DNA from: Methylotuvimicrobium sp018830325
Lineage (GTDB): Bacteria > Pseudomonadota > Gammaproteobacteria > Methylococcales > Methylomonadaceae
Assembly: GCF_044788715.1 (NCBI RefSeq)
Contig: NZ_CP173170.1
Coordinates: 2,480,001-2,544,000, forward strand
DNA length: 64,000 nucleotides
Reading direction: 5' to 3'
Below, piece by piece: positions 50,922 through 61,248 of the stretch. Made by a program: the position numbers and the translations under genes. Under the pieces are notes generated by a model. It saw only the letters and a list, made by a program, of their open reading frames with translations. It had not been told where the DNA came from and ran no database searches. Position 1 is the first letter of the stretch; the number at the start of each line of letters is the position of its first letter.

Positions 50922-51848
50922 ATGTACACAAAATTCTTTGGTCTTAAAAAAAAGCCATTTTCATTGATTCCCGACCCGGAATTCTTATACCTAAGTTCGA
51001 AGCATCGAAAAGCTTTAAGCACCTTGCAGTACGGCTTGATGAGTCACGCCGGCTTTACTGTGATAACCGGCGAAATTGGCTCTGGTAAAACCACACTGAT
51101 TCGAAGTATGTTAAATAAAATCAAGGATCAGTGCACCGTCGGCGTTATCACCAATACTCATAGTGCTTTCGGTGATTTGTTGACTTGGGTACTAGGTGCG
51201 TTCAACATCAGCCATGACACGAAGTCCAAGGCAGAGCGCTACCAATTATTCGTCAAATTCATTAGTGAACAAGCCCGCAAAAAGCGGCGCGTAGTACTCA
51301 TTGTCGACGAAGCTCAAAACATGGAAATTGAAACGCTGGAAGAACTCAGGCTACTCTCTAATATTAATGTCCAGCAAGAGATCATGCTCCAGTTAATTTT
51401 GATCGGTCAACCTGAGCTCGTAGATAAATTGAACGAACCGCAGTTGATTCAGTTCGCTCAGCGTATTTCGATCGAATACCACTTGACTCCCCTTAATTTT
51501 GAAGAAACCGAGCTTTACATCGACCATCGCTTGCAAACCGCCGGCAGCCAAACCAAAATATTTAACCAATCGGCTTGCGCAGCCATTTTTTATTACAGCG
51601 CAGGCGTCCCTCGTCTAATCAACAACATATGCGACTTAGCAATGGTTTTTGCATTCGCCAACGATACGAAGGAGATTGGCTGGAAAACGATTGTCGAGGT
51701 TATCAACGAAAGAAAAACGGGCGGAATTAAGCGCTTCAGAGGAAAGCATTGCCCAGAGCCAGACTTAATGCAGAAAGTAGCGGAAGCAGAAAAATTACGC
51801 CGGGCAATTCTCGAAAAAACCGGAGTCGATATTTCAAAATGCCATTAA
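50922..51848 (+). CDS. ExeA/GspA-like AAA ATPase
   Basis: The product has 308 residues. It opens with FFGLKKKPFSLIPDPEFLYLS, typical of ExeA-like proteins. Walker A (GEIGSGKTTLIRSML), Walker B (RRVVLIVDEAQNM), LRLLSNINVQQEIMLQLILIGQPEL (sensor 1 region) and AGVPRLINNICDLAM (sensor 2) follow. ExeA relatives help assemble secretion or polysaccharide-export machinery; no membrane helix or peptidoglycan-binding domain is attached here. It overlaps the convergent next gene by four bases. Confidence 0.85.
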   Translation: MYTKFFGLKKKPFSLIPDPEFLYLSSKHRKALSTLQYGLMSHAGFTVITGEIGSGKTTLIRSMLNKIKDQCTVGVITNTHSAFGDLLTWVLGAFNISHDTKSKAERYQLFVKFISEQARKKRRVVLIVDEAQNMEIETLEELRLLSNINVQQEIMLQLILIGQPELVDKLNEPQLIQFAQRISIEYHLTPLNFEETELYIDHRLQTAGSQTKIFNQSACAAIFYYSAGVPRLINNICDLAMVFAFANDTKEIGWKTIVEVINERKTGGIKRFRGKHCPEPDLMQKVAEAEKLRRAILEKTGVDISKCH

Positions 51849-53590
51849 TTACAACCCTCATTAATAGCCACTAATTCAATATGCTGTAACGCGGCTGTGA
51901 CATGCAAAATTTTTCCGGTACGATACAGCGTTCTATGTTTTTCGCGATGAACCTCAATCGTCTGCCCCGGTTTTAAGCAATGCGTATCTAAAACAATACT
52001 CTCCGGCTGATGTAAAATCGAATCGGCAGGAATATAAATCGCCATCTGTCCTTGTTGCTTATTAATATCAAGTAAAATGATCCAAACCAATTCAGAACGC
52101 ATTCCCATCAGTTCAATACCCAGAATCAAATCCTCGTCTTCAAGTCGACTGATTCTTCTGATCTGACCGATTTCCAATTCATTAAATTCTGGTTGTTGAA
52201 CTGCGAACAGCTCGCCAACTTTGATTCTTTGGTCTTCCGAATTCCAAATCAAGGCATAGCCCTTAATACTGCTATTCAAGATCAAAAAATCGCCGAATGG
52301 AATTTTATTGAGCAGCTCAATCGGTTCAGGTTGCGACCAAATTTTATTACCGCTTGAAGCCAGTGCGCCGAGTTTATGGATTTTGGCTGCTTTCGGATCG
52401 ATAGCCAAATGCCCGGATTTTTTCTGGTTTAGGTTATAGGCAATTTCATCGCCTTCCGGAACTAAGTCTAAATCCGGTACTTGCCAACTTCCGGCAATTC
52501 TGGGGTCATGCTCAAACTTTACCTTAATCGTTTCATTGTCGACCCCCTGTATTTTTGCGAGCATACTGACGATCGACTTAAAACCGATATAGCCTCTAGC
52601 ATTTTCTGTCGATACGATTCGAGTGTATTTTCGGGTACGCTTTTTGGTCAATACTTCCGCTACTCTGAAAAGCAAGTCCTTGTCGATAAAGCGATAATTC
52701 GATTTTTTATCTTTTCTTTTTTGAGCGGCAGTAATGAGATTATTAACGACCGGCAGTGTGGCGATATAACGGGTATTATTTTGTGGTTCGGCCTGGAATT
52801 GCAAGCATTTGGTCGGCGCTTCATCGACATCCAAATTAAGCTGAAAAACACCCTGTATCGCCTCAAGCTCAATAGCGTTAGTTAAGCTGATAGTTTCAAC
52901 ACATTCTTCTAACAGATTGAAAAGCGTATTCATTTCACTAACTCTAAAACAATCGGTATCACAGCATGAAAAAATCAGCATTTGCTTGAAGATGCTAGCG
53001 ATCGTTGTATGCTTTACATGACTCATATTTACCGGAATATTTAAAAGCCCAAGGGTTTCCGCCCTTATGTAATTACGGTAACAATTTAACCAAAAGCCTT
53101 TCTGAACGCTAGCATAGACTTGGCTTATATGCAGTAAAACTTGACTCGCGGCATACATTGCCGAAAATAATATTTGCGCTTGTTCCTGCTTGCTCCAATT
53201 GGAATCTATCGATTCGAGCTGATGACTCAAATCCGAAAAATTCATCGTCAATTGTGTGTAAACCCAAACTAAAATTTCGACATTCGAAGTTTCTTCTTCA
53301 GATAAGGGAAAGCCGCTATCCAAATATACGCTTTCAAGCTTCTCGGCAACTTCATTAACCAGCGGCATTGCTTGATACAGACATATAAAGCGAAATCGAG
53401 GACTGATATCCATGCTATTCATAACATGAAAAGCCGAAGCCAGTTCACGACAAATCTCGTAACCATTTTTAGAAGACAGTAAATCCAGCCATTTTGCAAA
53501 AGATTGTTCATCAGGAGCAAATGGCATTGCTTCGTTTGTTAAGTTGGGTTGCATTCTGAATTTAAGTTTATTCATTTTGTCCTTAATCAT
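51845..53590 (-). CDS. 581-residue protein with PilZ-like region, unknown
   Basis: The N-terminal 300 residues are helical without a recognised motif. The middle contains ENARGYIGFKSIVSMLAKIQ. Near residue 440 a segment GYALIWNSEDQRIKVGELFAV, followed by IGQIRRISRLEDEDLILGIELMG, looks like an atypical PilZ-type beta-barrel. The C-terminal KPGQTIEVHREKHRTLYRTGK reads like a second small barrel. A c-di-GMP role is only inference. It diverges from the first CNBD-HDOD gene with about 110 bases between start codons. Confidence 0.6.
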   Translation of the reverse strand: MIKDKMNKLKFRMQPNLTNEAMPFAPDEQSFAKWLDLLSSKNGYEICRELASAFHVMNSMDISPRFRFICLYQAMPLVNEVAEKLESVYLDSGFPLSEEETSNVEILVWVYTQLTMNFSDLSHQLESIDSNWSKQEQAQILFSAMYAASQVLLHISQVYASVQKGFWLNCYRNYIRAETLGLLNIPVNMSHVKHTTIASIFKQMLIFSCCDTDCFRVSEMNTLFNLLEECVETISLTNAIELEAIQGVFQLNLDVDEAPTKCLQFQAEPQNNTRYIATLPVVNNLITAAQKRKDKKSNYRFIDKDLLFRVAEVLTKKRTRKYTRIVSTENARGYIGFKSIVSMLAKIQGVDNETIKVKFEHDPRIAGSWQVPDLDLVPEGDEIAYNLNQKKSGHLAIDPKAAKIHKLGALASSGNKIWSQPEPIELLNKIPFGDFLILNSSIKGYALIWNSEDQRIKVGELFAVQQPEFNELEIGQIRRISRLEDEDLILGIELMGMRSELVWIILLDINKQQGQMAIYIPADSILHQPESIVLDTHCLKPGQTIEVHREKHRTLYRTGKILHVTAALQHIELVAINEGCN

Positions 53591-53704
53591 CAGTAAGTGT
53601 CATTAAGCGAACGCAGTTTCTGCTATACTCGAATGCAGTTTAGACTAACAGTCGAATCGGTATTCCAATTTTTACTTTTGGCGAATGTTTTTTACGGAAT
53701 CATC

Positions 53705-54985
53705 ATGTCTTTATTGAATTTTTTTTTCAAGGATAACAAACAAGGTTCCGCGTGCAGCATTAAACCTAACCCGATAACGGTTGAAACGCTGAAAACGTTG
53801 ATTCCCATTCGCAGTTTAAATGAAGAAATGTTGGAGTCTTTCGCAACAGACCGATACTCTGAGGTTTTCCCCGCCAACACTATTTTGTTCAATCAAGGTG
53901 AACAAAACGACTCTGCTTATTTTTTATTGAAGGGAACGGTTATTATTTCCGACAGCGCCGGAAAAAATTATGAGGTCGAAGCCAATACCGCACGCGCTAA
54001 ATTTCCCCTCTGTAGCGGTATCAAATACGCCTTGAACGTTATCGCAAAAACCGACGTAAGTCTATTGAGGGTTTCACATAAAATCATGTGCACGCCGCCG
54101 CCTTCTTCCCATCATCCCGTTCCGCTTAACATACCTAAAACTTTAACCGATAACCGTTTATTGCAAGCTTTTTCACAGTATTACCTAGAAGAAGAAATGG
54201 ACGTACCGTCGCTGCCGGATATTGCGTTTAAACTGCGCAAAGCCATTCAAGCCGACATTGGCGTGGCCGAAGCCGTTAGAATAATCCAGTTGGATCCGGT
54301 TATTGCGGCGAAATTGATTCAAGTTGCAAACTGCCCGTTATATTTAACCGCCATTCCAGCTAAAACATGTTTCGAAGCAGTCAATAGAATCGGTTTAAAG
54401 GCAACCCAAAATCTAGTGATTTCTCTCAGTCTCAAACAAATATTTCATTCACCGAATCCACTGATCAAAAAAATACTGGATCGGATTTGGAGGCAAAGCA
54501 TCTACATTTCCTGTATTTGCTACGTATTAGCTAGTGAAACTAAAAAAGTTAATCCGGAAGAGGCATTACTAGGAGGCTTAGTTTGCGATATAGGGATTGT
54601 CCCTTTTTTAAATTTTGCCGCGAACCTTCCAGAGGATTACTACAAGGAAGAGTCGCTTGAGCGTGTCATGCCCTTTATAAGAGGCCCCGTCAGCGCCTAT
54701 ATCTTGCGAGAATGGGGATTTCCCAAAGAGCTCTATGAAATACCTTTATATGCCGATGATTGGTACCAACATCGCGACAACCAAATTTCGCTGATCGATA
54801 TCGTCGTATTATCACGGTTACATAGTAAAATCGGCACATCGGAAATGGCTAATTTACCGGAAATAACCTCCATACCGGCGGCAAGCAAACTAGATTTCAT
54901 CCAACTCTCGCCGGAAAACTCGTTACATATTCTTCATGACGCGCAAATTAAAATTAACGAAGCCAAGCGAGCTTTTGCAATATAG
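53705..54985 (+). CDS. CNBD-HDOD protein 1
   Basis: The product is 426 residues from MSLLNFFFKDNK. The first half holds a cyclic-nucleotide-binding-like domain (FPANTILFNQGEQNDSAYFLLKGTV). The second half is an HDOD domain (LPDIAFKLRKAIQADIGVAE, IIQLDPVIAAKLIQVANCPLY, VNRIGLKATQNLVISLSLKQ, GLVCDIGIVPFLNF). I prefer the ATG at 53705; the frame is open 36 codons further upstream but that part is not conserved with the two paralogues. It is first of three tandem paralogues. Confidence 0.82.
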   Translation: MSLLNFFFKDNKQGSACSIKPNPITVETLKTLIPIRSLNEEMLESFATDRYSEVFPANTILFNQGEQNDSAYFLLKGTVIISDSAGKNYEVEANTARAKFPLCSGIKYALNVIAKTDVSLLRVSHKIMCTPPPSSHHPVPLNIPKTLTDNRLLQAFSQYYLEEEMDVPSLPDIAFKLRKAIQADIGVAEAVRIIQLDPVIAAKLIQVANCPLYLTAIPAKTCFEAVNRIGLKATQNLVISLSLKQIFHSPNPLIKKILDRIWRQSIYISCICYVLASETKKVNPEEALLGGLVCDIGIVPFLNFAANLPEDYYKEESLERVMPFIRGPVSAYILREWGFPKELYEIPLYADDWYQHRDNQISLIDIVVLSRLHSKIGTSEMANLPEITSIPAASKLDFIQLSPENSLHILHDAQIKINEAKRAFAI

Positions 54986-54990
54986 ATACT

Positions 54991-56337
54991 ATGCTACTGA
55001 ATCTATTTAAAAAAAAACCTATTCCAAAGCCTAAGCAAGCCCCCAAAAGGGAACAAACGATAACGGCTGAAAGACAATTTTCAGGAACCAAGCAATCGAG
55101 CAACAACATTAAGCCGGTTAACATTCCGGTTAAATTTCTTAAACGGTTAATGCCTTTAGGACAACTATTAATTGAAGAAGAGATACAAGCTTTAAAAATC
55201 TGCACCGAAAATTTTACCCCTGGGTCTGCCCTTTTCATACGCGGCACCGAGGTCGATTCACTCGTTTATTTGTGCAAAGGTACGATATATTTAGAAACGG
55301 CCAATGGCATCGGACAAGAAATTAACGAAGCCACTCTAAAAGCATTGTTTCCATTATCGAGTGGGGATTTCCACCAGTTTACCGCCATCGCTAAATCGAA
55401 TGTTACGGTCATCTATATTCCAAAAACTGTATTACTACTTAACCGTAACCCGATTAACCCGTTAAATGACCCGCTACTTGCCTCGGATTCGCTGCAAAAT
55501 AATCCATTTTTCCTTCGATTTTACGAGCATTTTCAGCAACACGATTTAAAAATCCCCAGCTTTCCCGATGTCGCTCTCAAGCTTAGGCGATCGGCAATGC
55601 AAGACATCGGGATTGCCGAAGTTGTCAAGATCGTCAACATGGATCCGGTTATCGCTGCAAAATTAATTCAAATCGTCAATAGCCCGATATATCGAACACT
55701 AAACCCAATTTCCAACTGTCATGATGCGGTTAATCGATTGGGGCTTAAAAATACCATGAACCTGGTTACAGCGATCAGCATGAAAAGCCTGATAAAGAGC
55801 GAGAAACCAACAATCAAGAAGCGTATTCAGGAAAATTGGACTCAGAGTATTAAGGTTTCGTGCATTAGCTATACACTGGCGAACTTGACTCGTCAAACCA
55901 CCCCGGAAGAAGCTTTGCTGGCCGGGCTTCTGCATAATATCGGAACCCTACCCATGCTAATGTTTGCCGACCAATTATCGGAAAACGCGTTCACGCTGAG
56001 CGAGCTTGACCAATGCATTAAGTCATTGCAAGGCCAAATTGGCACGATCATTTTGGAAAGATGGGAGTTTCCTGATAGTCTCAAAACAGTTCCAGTAAAA
56101 GTAAGCAACTGGTTCGACCACTCCGGCGAAGCCTTAAACCTAAGCGATATTGTGTTGCTCGCTAAATTCCATTTCTTATTGACGCAGCATGAGCAAAGGG
56201 TTGAACTACCGTTAATCAATACTTTACCGGCATTTCAAAAGCTGGACGCTCAATTATTAACTCCGGAACAATCATTGCAAATATTACAAGACGCGAAGCA
56301 GCAAATTAGCGAAACAATGAAATTTTTCATGGCTTGA
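54991..56337 (+). CDS. CNBD-HDOD protein 2
   Basis: The product has 448 residues with the same order as its neighbours: a basic N-terminal tail (LFKKKPIPKPKQAPKRE), a CNBD-like domain (FTPGSALFIRGTEVDSLVYLCKG) and an HDOD domain (FPDVALKLRRSAMQDIGIAE, VNMDPVIAAKLIQIVNSPIY, VNRLGLKNTMNLVTAISMKS, GLLHNIGTLPMLMF). It starts five bases after gene 1. The ligand of the CNBD-like part is unknown, as the phosphate-binding cassette is not canonical. Confidence 0.85.
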   Translation: MLLNLFKKKPIPKPKQAPKREQTITAERQFSGTKQSSNNIKPVNIPVKFLKRLMPLGQLLIEEEIQALKICTENFTPGSALFIRGTEVDSLVYLCKGTIYLETANGIGQEINEATLKALFPLSSGDFHQFTAIAKSNVTVIYIPKTVLLLNRNPINPLNDPLLASDSLQNNPFFLRFYEHFQQHDLKIPSFPDVALKLRRSAMQDIGIAEVVKIVNMDPVIAAKLIQIVNSPIYRTLNPISNCHDAVNRLGLKNTMNLVTAISMKSLIKSEKPTIKKRIQENWTQSIKVSCISYTLANLTRQTTPEEALLAGLLHNIGTLPMLMFADQLSENAFTLSELDQCIKSLQGQIGTIILERWEFPDSLKTVPVKVSNWFDHSGEALNLSDIVLLAKFHFLLTQHEQRVELPLINTLPAFQKLDAQLLTPEQSLQILQDAKQQISETMKFFMA

Positions 56338-56340
56338 CGT

Positions 56341-57714
56341 ATGTCCACTTGGTTTTCACATATAATCGAGCATTTTACGTCCGAGCCCCCGGAATCTAAA
56401 AACGATCCACAGGAACATTTTGATAGCTGTCCCGTTGCGGCTGCTCCTATTTTATCCTGCAACAAACCTTTCAAGACAAGCCGCATAAAACAGTCAGTCG
56501 AAATACTAAAACAATTCGTACCGATAAGGAACCTTGACGATGCGGCAATCGAGCTTTTGCAGCAACGGACATACTCTTATCAAGCTGGCGATACGATTTT
56601 TGTAAGAGGCCAAAACAATAAAGGCAAAGTGTTTTATTTGCACAAAGGAGCACTCGAATTGACGCCAGACTGCGAAAGCATCTATCAAATAAGCGCCGAT
56701 TCACCGCTGTCGCATTTACCAATTAACAGCGGCAAAATTATTGGCGCTACGGCACTCGCCAAAACCGATGTTGAGATCATTGAAATCTCAGCAGAGCTCA
56801 TTAATTTGTGGACAGAACAAAGTAAAGCGGATGCAACGCAATTAGAACTGATCGATATCGACCTGCCTAAACAAGTCGAAGATAACGGTTTTTTTACCGA
56901 TTTCTCCCGAATTTACCGCGAAAACAAGCTAACTTTACCGTCTTTACCCGCAGTCGCTCTAAAACTCAAACAAGCGATGGAATTCGAGATTGATATCCGC
57001 GAAGCCGCCAAAATCATTCAAATCGACCCACCAATCGCAACAAAACTAATCCAAGTCGCCAACAGCCCGCTTTACTCGCCGATATCGCCGGTGACCAATT
57101 GCCAGGAGGCGGTCACTCGCCTTGGCTTGAACGCTACGCGTCAGTTAGTGATGGGCATCGGGCTCAAGCAAATGTTTCGATGTCAAAACAAACACTTGCT
57201 TAACGTTATGCAATCGCTGTGGAAAAACAGCCTGTACATCTCGAGCCTTAGTTTTATATTGGCTCAGGAAAGCGGCAAAGTGAATCCTGAAGACGCCTTG
57301 CTAGCGGGGCTCATCAGCGATATCGGAATTATCCCCTTGCTCCATTTTGCCGAACAACATCCTGAGCATTATAAAAATCGCTCGGAACTTGATGAGGCTA
57401 TCCCGGTATTAAGGGCGCCAGTCGGTAAATTGGTATTACATACGCTCGGTTTTTCCGAAGAACTTGCGCAAATTCCGCATCATGCCGAAGACTGGTATTA
57501 TGACAGCGGCGATAAACTGACGCTGACCGACATTGTCATTCTGGCTAAATTACACAGCTATATCGGCATTGAACATGATAAAAAGCTACCCTATATCAAT
57601 TCGATTCCTGCATACACGAAATTAAACAACGGCAAATTGACGCCGGACTTTTCACTGCATATCCTGCACAAAGCGCAGCAGCGCATCGATGCAGCGATGC
57701 AAATTCTTTCTTGA
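56341..57714 (+). CDS. CNBD-HDOD protein 3
   Basis: The product has 457 residues. The CNBD-like domain has YQAGDTIFVRGQNNKGKVFYLHKG. The HDOD domain has LPAVALKLKQAMEFEIDIRE, IIQIDPPIATKLIQVANSPLY, VTRLGLNATRQLVMGIGLKQ and GLISDIGIIPLLHF. It starts three bases after gene 2, so the three form one transcription unit. The paralogues differ enough to have separate roles. prlC follows. Confidence 0.85.
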   Translation: MSTWFSHIIEHFTSEPPESKNDPQEHFDSCPVAAAPILSCNKPFKTSRIKQSVEILKQFVPIRNLDDAAIELLQQRTYSYQAGDTIFVRGQNNKGKVFYLHKGALELTPDCESIYQISADSPLSHLPINSGKIIGATALAKTDVEIIEISAELINLWTEQSKADATQLELIDIDLPKQVEDNGFFTDFSRIYRENKLTLPSLPAVALKLKQAMEFEIDIREAAKIIQIDPPIATKLIQVANSPLYSPISPVTNCQEAVTRLGLNATRQLVMGIGLKQMFRCQNKHLLNVMQSLWKNSLYISSLSFILAQESGKVNPEDALLAGLISDIGIIPLLHFAEQHPEHYKNRSELDEAIPVLRAPVGKLVLHTLGFSEELAQIPHHAEDWYYDSGDKLTLTDIVILAKLHSYIGIEHDKKLPYINSIPAYTKLNNGKLTPDFSLHILHKAQQRIDAAMQILS

Positions 57715-57730
57715 TCGATATCCAAAACAC

Positions 57731-59770
57731 ATGAATAACCCATTACTGACCGATAACACTCTACCTCATTTTTCCGAAATCAAACCCGAACATGTCGTAC
57801 CCGCCATCGAAAAATTACTGGCAGACGCGCGCGCCAAGGTCGATTGGCATCTCAAGGCCGCCGACCAATATAGCTGGGAAAACCTGATCGAGCCGATTGA
57901 AAACGCCGAAGACAAGCTCAACAAGGCCTGGTCTCCGGTTAGTCATATGAATTCGGTAGTCAACAGCGAACCGCTTCGCGAAGCCTATAATGCCTGCTTG
58001 CCGATGCTCAGTAATTATTCGACCGAAATGGGCCAAAACGAAGCCTTGTTCAAAGCCTATCAAGCGATCGCACAAAGCGACGAATTTCAAAGTCATGACA
58101 AGGCCCAGAAAAAAATCGTCGCTAATGCCTTGCGCGATTTCAAACTGTCCGGCATCGACTTGCAACCGTCCCAAAAACAACGCTACAAAGAAATCAGTCA
58201 AGAACTGTCGAAGCTGACTTCCCGCTTCGAAGAAAATCTGATGGATGCAACCAATGCCTGGAGCAAACTGATTACCGATAGCGACGACTTAGCCGGCCTA
58301 CCGAAATCGGCATTGGCGCAAGCCAAACAAACCGCGCAGGCCAATCAACAAAACGGCTGGATGATTACGCTGCAATTTCCGTCATTCCAAGCCGTAATGA
58401 CCTATGCCGACAGCCGCGAGCTGCGCCGAGAACATTACGAAGCCTTTGTCACGCGTGCATCAGATCTCGGGCCGCACGCAGGTCGCTGGGACAATAGCCT
58501 AATCATGGAACAAATCCTGGCGCTGCGCCATGAACAAGCGCGCCTATTAGGTTATGACAATTACGCCGAATTATCCCTGACAACTAAAATGGCCGATAAC
58601 CCCGACCAGGTCATCGGCTTTCTCGAAGACTTGGCTGATAAATCGTGGCGACAAGCGCGTAAAGATTTATACGAATTGCGCGAATTCGCTTCGAAAAACT
58701 ACGGAATAAAAGACTTACAGCCTTGGGATATCGGTTATTACTCGGAAAAAATGCGCCAGCACTTTTATCAACTTTCACAAGAAGAAGTAAAAACCTATTT
58801 TCCGATCGACCGAGTCTTGCCCGGCCTATTTGCAATCGTTGAAAAACTCTACGGGCTAGACATCAGCGAAATCGACAATTTCGACAGATGGCACGAAGAC
58901 GTCCGTTTCTACCAGATTCTCGACCGCGACGGACAACTTCGCGGCCAATTCTATACCGATCTCTATGCCCGTCCGAAAAAACGCGGCGGCGCTTGGATGG
59001 ACGTTTGCGTCAGCCGCAAGAAATACCAAGGCAAAGTCCAAACGCCGGTCGCGTATCTGACCTGTAACTTCACACCGCCGACCGGCGACGACCCTGCCTT
59101 GTTGACCCACGACGAAGTGACGACGCTGTTTCACGAATTCGGACACGGTCTGCATCACATGCTGACTCAGGTCGACCATCTCGGCGTTTCAGGCATCAGC
59201 GGCGTCGAATGGGATGCGGTGGAATTGCCGAGTCAATTTATGGAAAACTGGTGCTGGGAAAAAGACGCGCTGGAATTAATTTCAGGCCATTATCAAACCG
59301 GTGACAAACTGCCGGACAGCCTATTCGATAAAATGCTCGCCGCGAAAAATTTTCAATCCGGCATGATGATGGTTCGGCAGCTCGAATTCAGTTTATTCGA
59401 CTTGAGAATCCATAAAGAATACGATCCGGCCAAGGGCGGGCGTATCTACGAAATTCTCGAGCAAGTCAGAAAACAAGTCGCCGTGGTTACGCCGCCGTCT
59501 TTTAACCGCTTTGCTCACAGTTTTTCGCATATCTTCGCGGGGGGCTATGCGGCAGGATATTACAGTTACAAATGGGCCGAAGTACTATCCAGCGACGCCT
59601 TTTCGATGTTTGAAGAACATGGCATTTTCAATGAAACCATCGGCCATGCATTTTTGACCAACATTCTCGAACAAGGCGGCAGCGACGATGCAATGGAATT
59701 ATTTATCCAATTTCGCGGACGCGAGCCTGAAATCGATGCACTGCTCAGACACAACGGAATCGCTGCATGA
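57731..59770 (+). CDS. prlC: Oligopeptidase A
   Basis: The product is a 679-residue M3 zinc metallopeptidase. The catalytic motif is TLFHEFGHGLHHMLTQ, with the third ligand in the following GISGVEWDAVELPSQFMENW. MNNPLLTDNTLPHFSEIKPEHV is a typical N-terminus. It degrades short peptides, including cleaved signal peptides. The start at 57731 is used; a longer frame runs into the previous gene. Confidence 0.96.
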   Translation: MNNPLLTDNTLPHFSEIKPEHVVPAIEKLLADARAKVDWHLKAADQYSWENLIEPIENAEDKLNKAWSPVSHMNSVVNSEPLREAYNACLPMLSNYSTEMGQNEALFKAYQAIAQSDEFQSHDKAQKKIVANALRDFKLSGIDLQPSQKQRYKEISQELSKLTSRFEENLMDATNAWSKLITDSDDLAGLPKSALAQAKQTAQANQQNGWMITLQFPSFQAVMTYADSRELRREHYEAFVTRASDLGPHAGRWDNSLIMEQILALRHEQARLLGYDNYAELSLTTKMADNPDQVIGFLEDLADKSWRQARKDLYELREFASKNYGIKDLQPWDIGYYSEKMRQHFYQLSQEEVKTYFPIDRVLPGLFAIVEKLYGLDISEIDNFDRWHEDVRFYQILDRDGQLRGQFYTDLYARPKKRGGAWMDVCVSRKKYQGKVQTPVAYLTCNFTPPTGDDPALLTHDEVTTLFHEFGHGLHHMLTQVDHLGVSGISGVEWDAVELPSQFMENWCWEKDALELISGHYQTGDKLPDSLFDKMLAAKNFQSGMMMVRQLEFSLFDLRIHKEYDPAKGGRIYEILEQVRKQVAVVTPPSFNRFAHSFSHIFAGGYAAGYYSYKWAEVLSSDAFSMFEEHGIFNETIGHAFLTNILEQGGSDDAMELFIQFRGREPEIDALLRHNGIAA

Positions 59771-61227
59771 AGTATCACGACCTGCGTGATTTCATCGCGC
59801 AACTGGAAAAACAAGGCGAATTGAAGCGAATTCAATACCCGGCCGACCCGGTGCTCGAAATCACCGAAATTTGTAATCGCACATTACAACAAGAAGGCCC
59901 TGCCCTGCTCTTCGAAAACCCGAAAGGTCATTCGATACCGCTACTCGGCAACCTATTCGGCACGCCGCACCGAGTCGCGATGGGCATGGGCGCCGATTCA
60001 GTCGAGTCCTTGCGCGAAATCGGCAAACTCTTGGCTTATCTTAAAGAACCGGAACCGCCAAAGGGTTTCCGCGATGCATTAGACAAAATTCCGGTATTCA
60101 AGCAAGTATTGAACATGGCGCCGAAAATCGTTAAATCGCCGCCCTGCCAGGAAGTCGTGCTCGAAGGCGATGAAATCGACTTAGGCAACTATCCGATACA
60201 AACTTGCTGGCCAGAGGATGCCGCACCCTTAATCACTTGGGCATTGGTTATAACCAAAGGACCCTACAAGGAACGTCAGAACCTGGGCATTTACCGGCAA
60301 CAAGTCATCGCAAAGAACAAAGTCATCATGCGCTGGCTCGCGCATCGCGGCGGCGCTTTGGACTTCAAGGAATGGCAAGAGGCTCACCCCGGCGAGCCGT
60401 TTCCGGTTACGGTCGCGCTAGGCGCGGATCCCGCGACGATACTAGGCGCCGTCACACCGATACCGGATAGCTTGTCCGAATACGCCTTCGCCGGATTACT
60501 GCGCGGCAGCAAAACCGAACTGGCAGAATGCTTATGCAATAACTTGCAGGTACCGGCCAGCGCCGAAATCGTATTGGAAGGTTTCATTTATCCTAACGAA
60601 ACCGCACCCGAAGGTCCTTACGGCGATCATACCGGCTATTACAACGAAGTCGACGAATTTCCGGTGTTTACGATCGAAAAAATTACACAGCGCCGGGATC
60701 CGATTTACCACAGCACCTACACCGGCAAACCGCCCGATGAGCCGGCCGTGCTGGGCGTGGCATTAAACGAAGTTTTCGTGCCGATCTTGCAAAAACAATT
60801 CCCTGAAATCGTCGATTTCTACCTGCCGCCCGAGGGTTGTTCTTATCGTCTAGCCGTGATCAGCATCAAAAAACAATACCCCGGTCACGCCAAACGGGTC
60901 ATGCTTGGGCTTTGGTCGTTCCTACGCCAATTCATGTACACAAAATTCGTCATCGTCGTCGACGACGACGTCAATCCGCGCGAATGGAAAGATGTCATCT
61001 GGGCGATGACCACGCGTATGGATCCAACCCGAGATTTCACGCTGCTCGACAACACGCCGATCGATTATCTCGATTTTGCATCGCCGGTATCGGGATTAGG
61101 TTCGAAGGCAGGCTTCGACGCGACGAACAAATGGCCTGGCGAGACCAACCGCGAATGGGGGCGGCCGATCGTGATGTCCAAGGAAATTATTCAGAAAGTG
61201 GATAGTATTTGGGAAGGGTTGTTTTAA
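59767..61227 (+). CDS. ubiD: UbiD family 4-hydroxy-3-polyprenylbenzoate decarboxylase
   Basis: The product has 486 residues and needs prenylated FMN made by UbiX. KYHDLRDFIAQLEKQGELKR at the start, LGIYRQQVIAKNKVIMRWLAHRGG, GPYGDHTGYYNEVDEFPVF and VVVDDDVNPREWKDVIWAM match UbiD, including the E-x-x-x-x-E/D region. It acts in ubiquinone synthesis. The start overlaps the prlC stop (ATGA). Confidence 0.96.
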   Translation: MKYHDLRDFIAQLEKQGELKRIQYPADPVLEITEICNRTLQQEGPALLFENPKGHSIPLLGNLFGTPHRVAMGMGADSVESLREIGKLLAYLKEPEPPKGFRDALDKIPVFKQVLNMAPKIVKSPPCQEVVLEGDEIDLGNYPIQTCWPEDAAPLITWALVITKGPYKERQNLGIYRQQVIAKNKVIMRWLAHRGGALDFKEWQEAHPGEPFPVTVALGADPATILGAVTPIPDSLSEYAFAGLLRGSKTELAECLCNNLQVPASAEIVLEGFIYPNETAPEGPYGDHTGYYNEVDEFPVFTIEKITQRRDPIYHSTYTGKPPDEPAVLGVALNEVFVPILQKQFPEIVDFYLPPEGCSYRLAVISIKKQYPGHAKRVMLGLWSFLRQFMYTKFVIVVDDDVNPREWKDVIWAMTTRMDPTRDFTLLDNTPIDYLDFASPVSGLGSKAGFDATNKWPGETNREWGRPIVMSKEIIQKVDSIWEGLF

Positions 61228-61248
61228 CGGAAAAAAGAGCAGTTGAGA

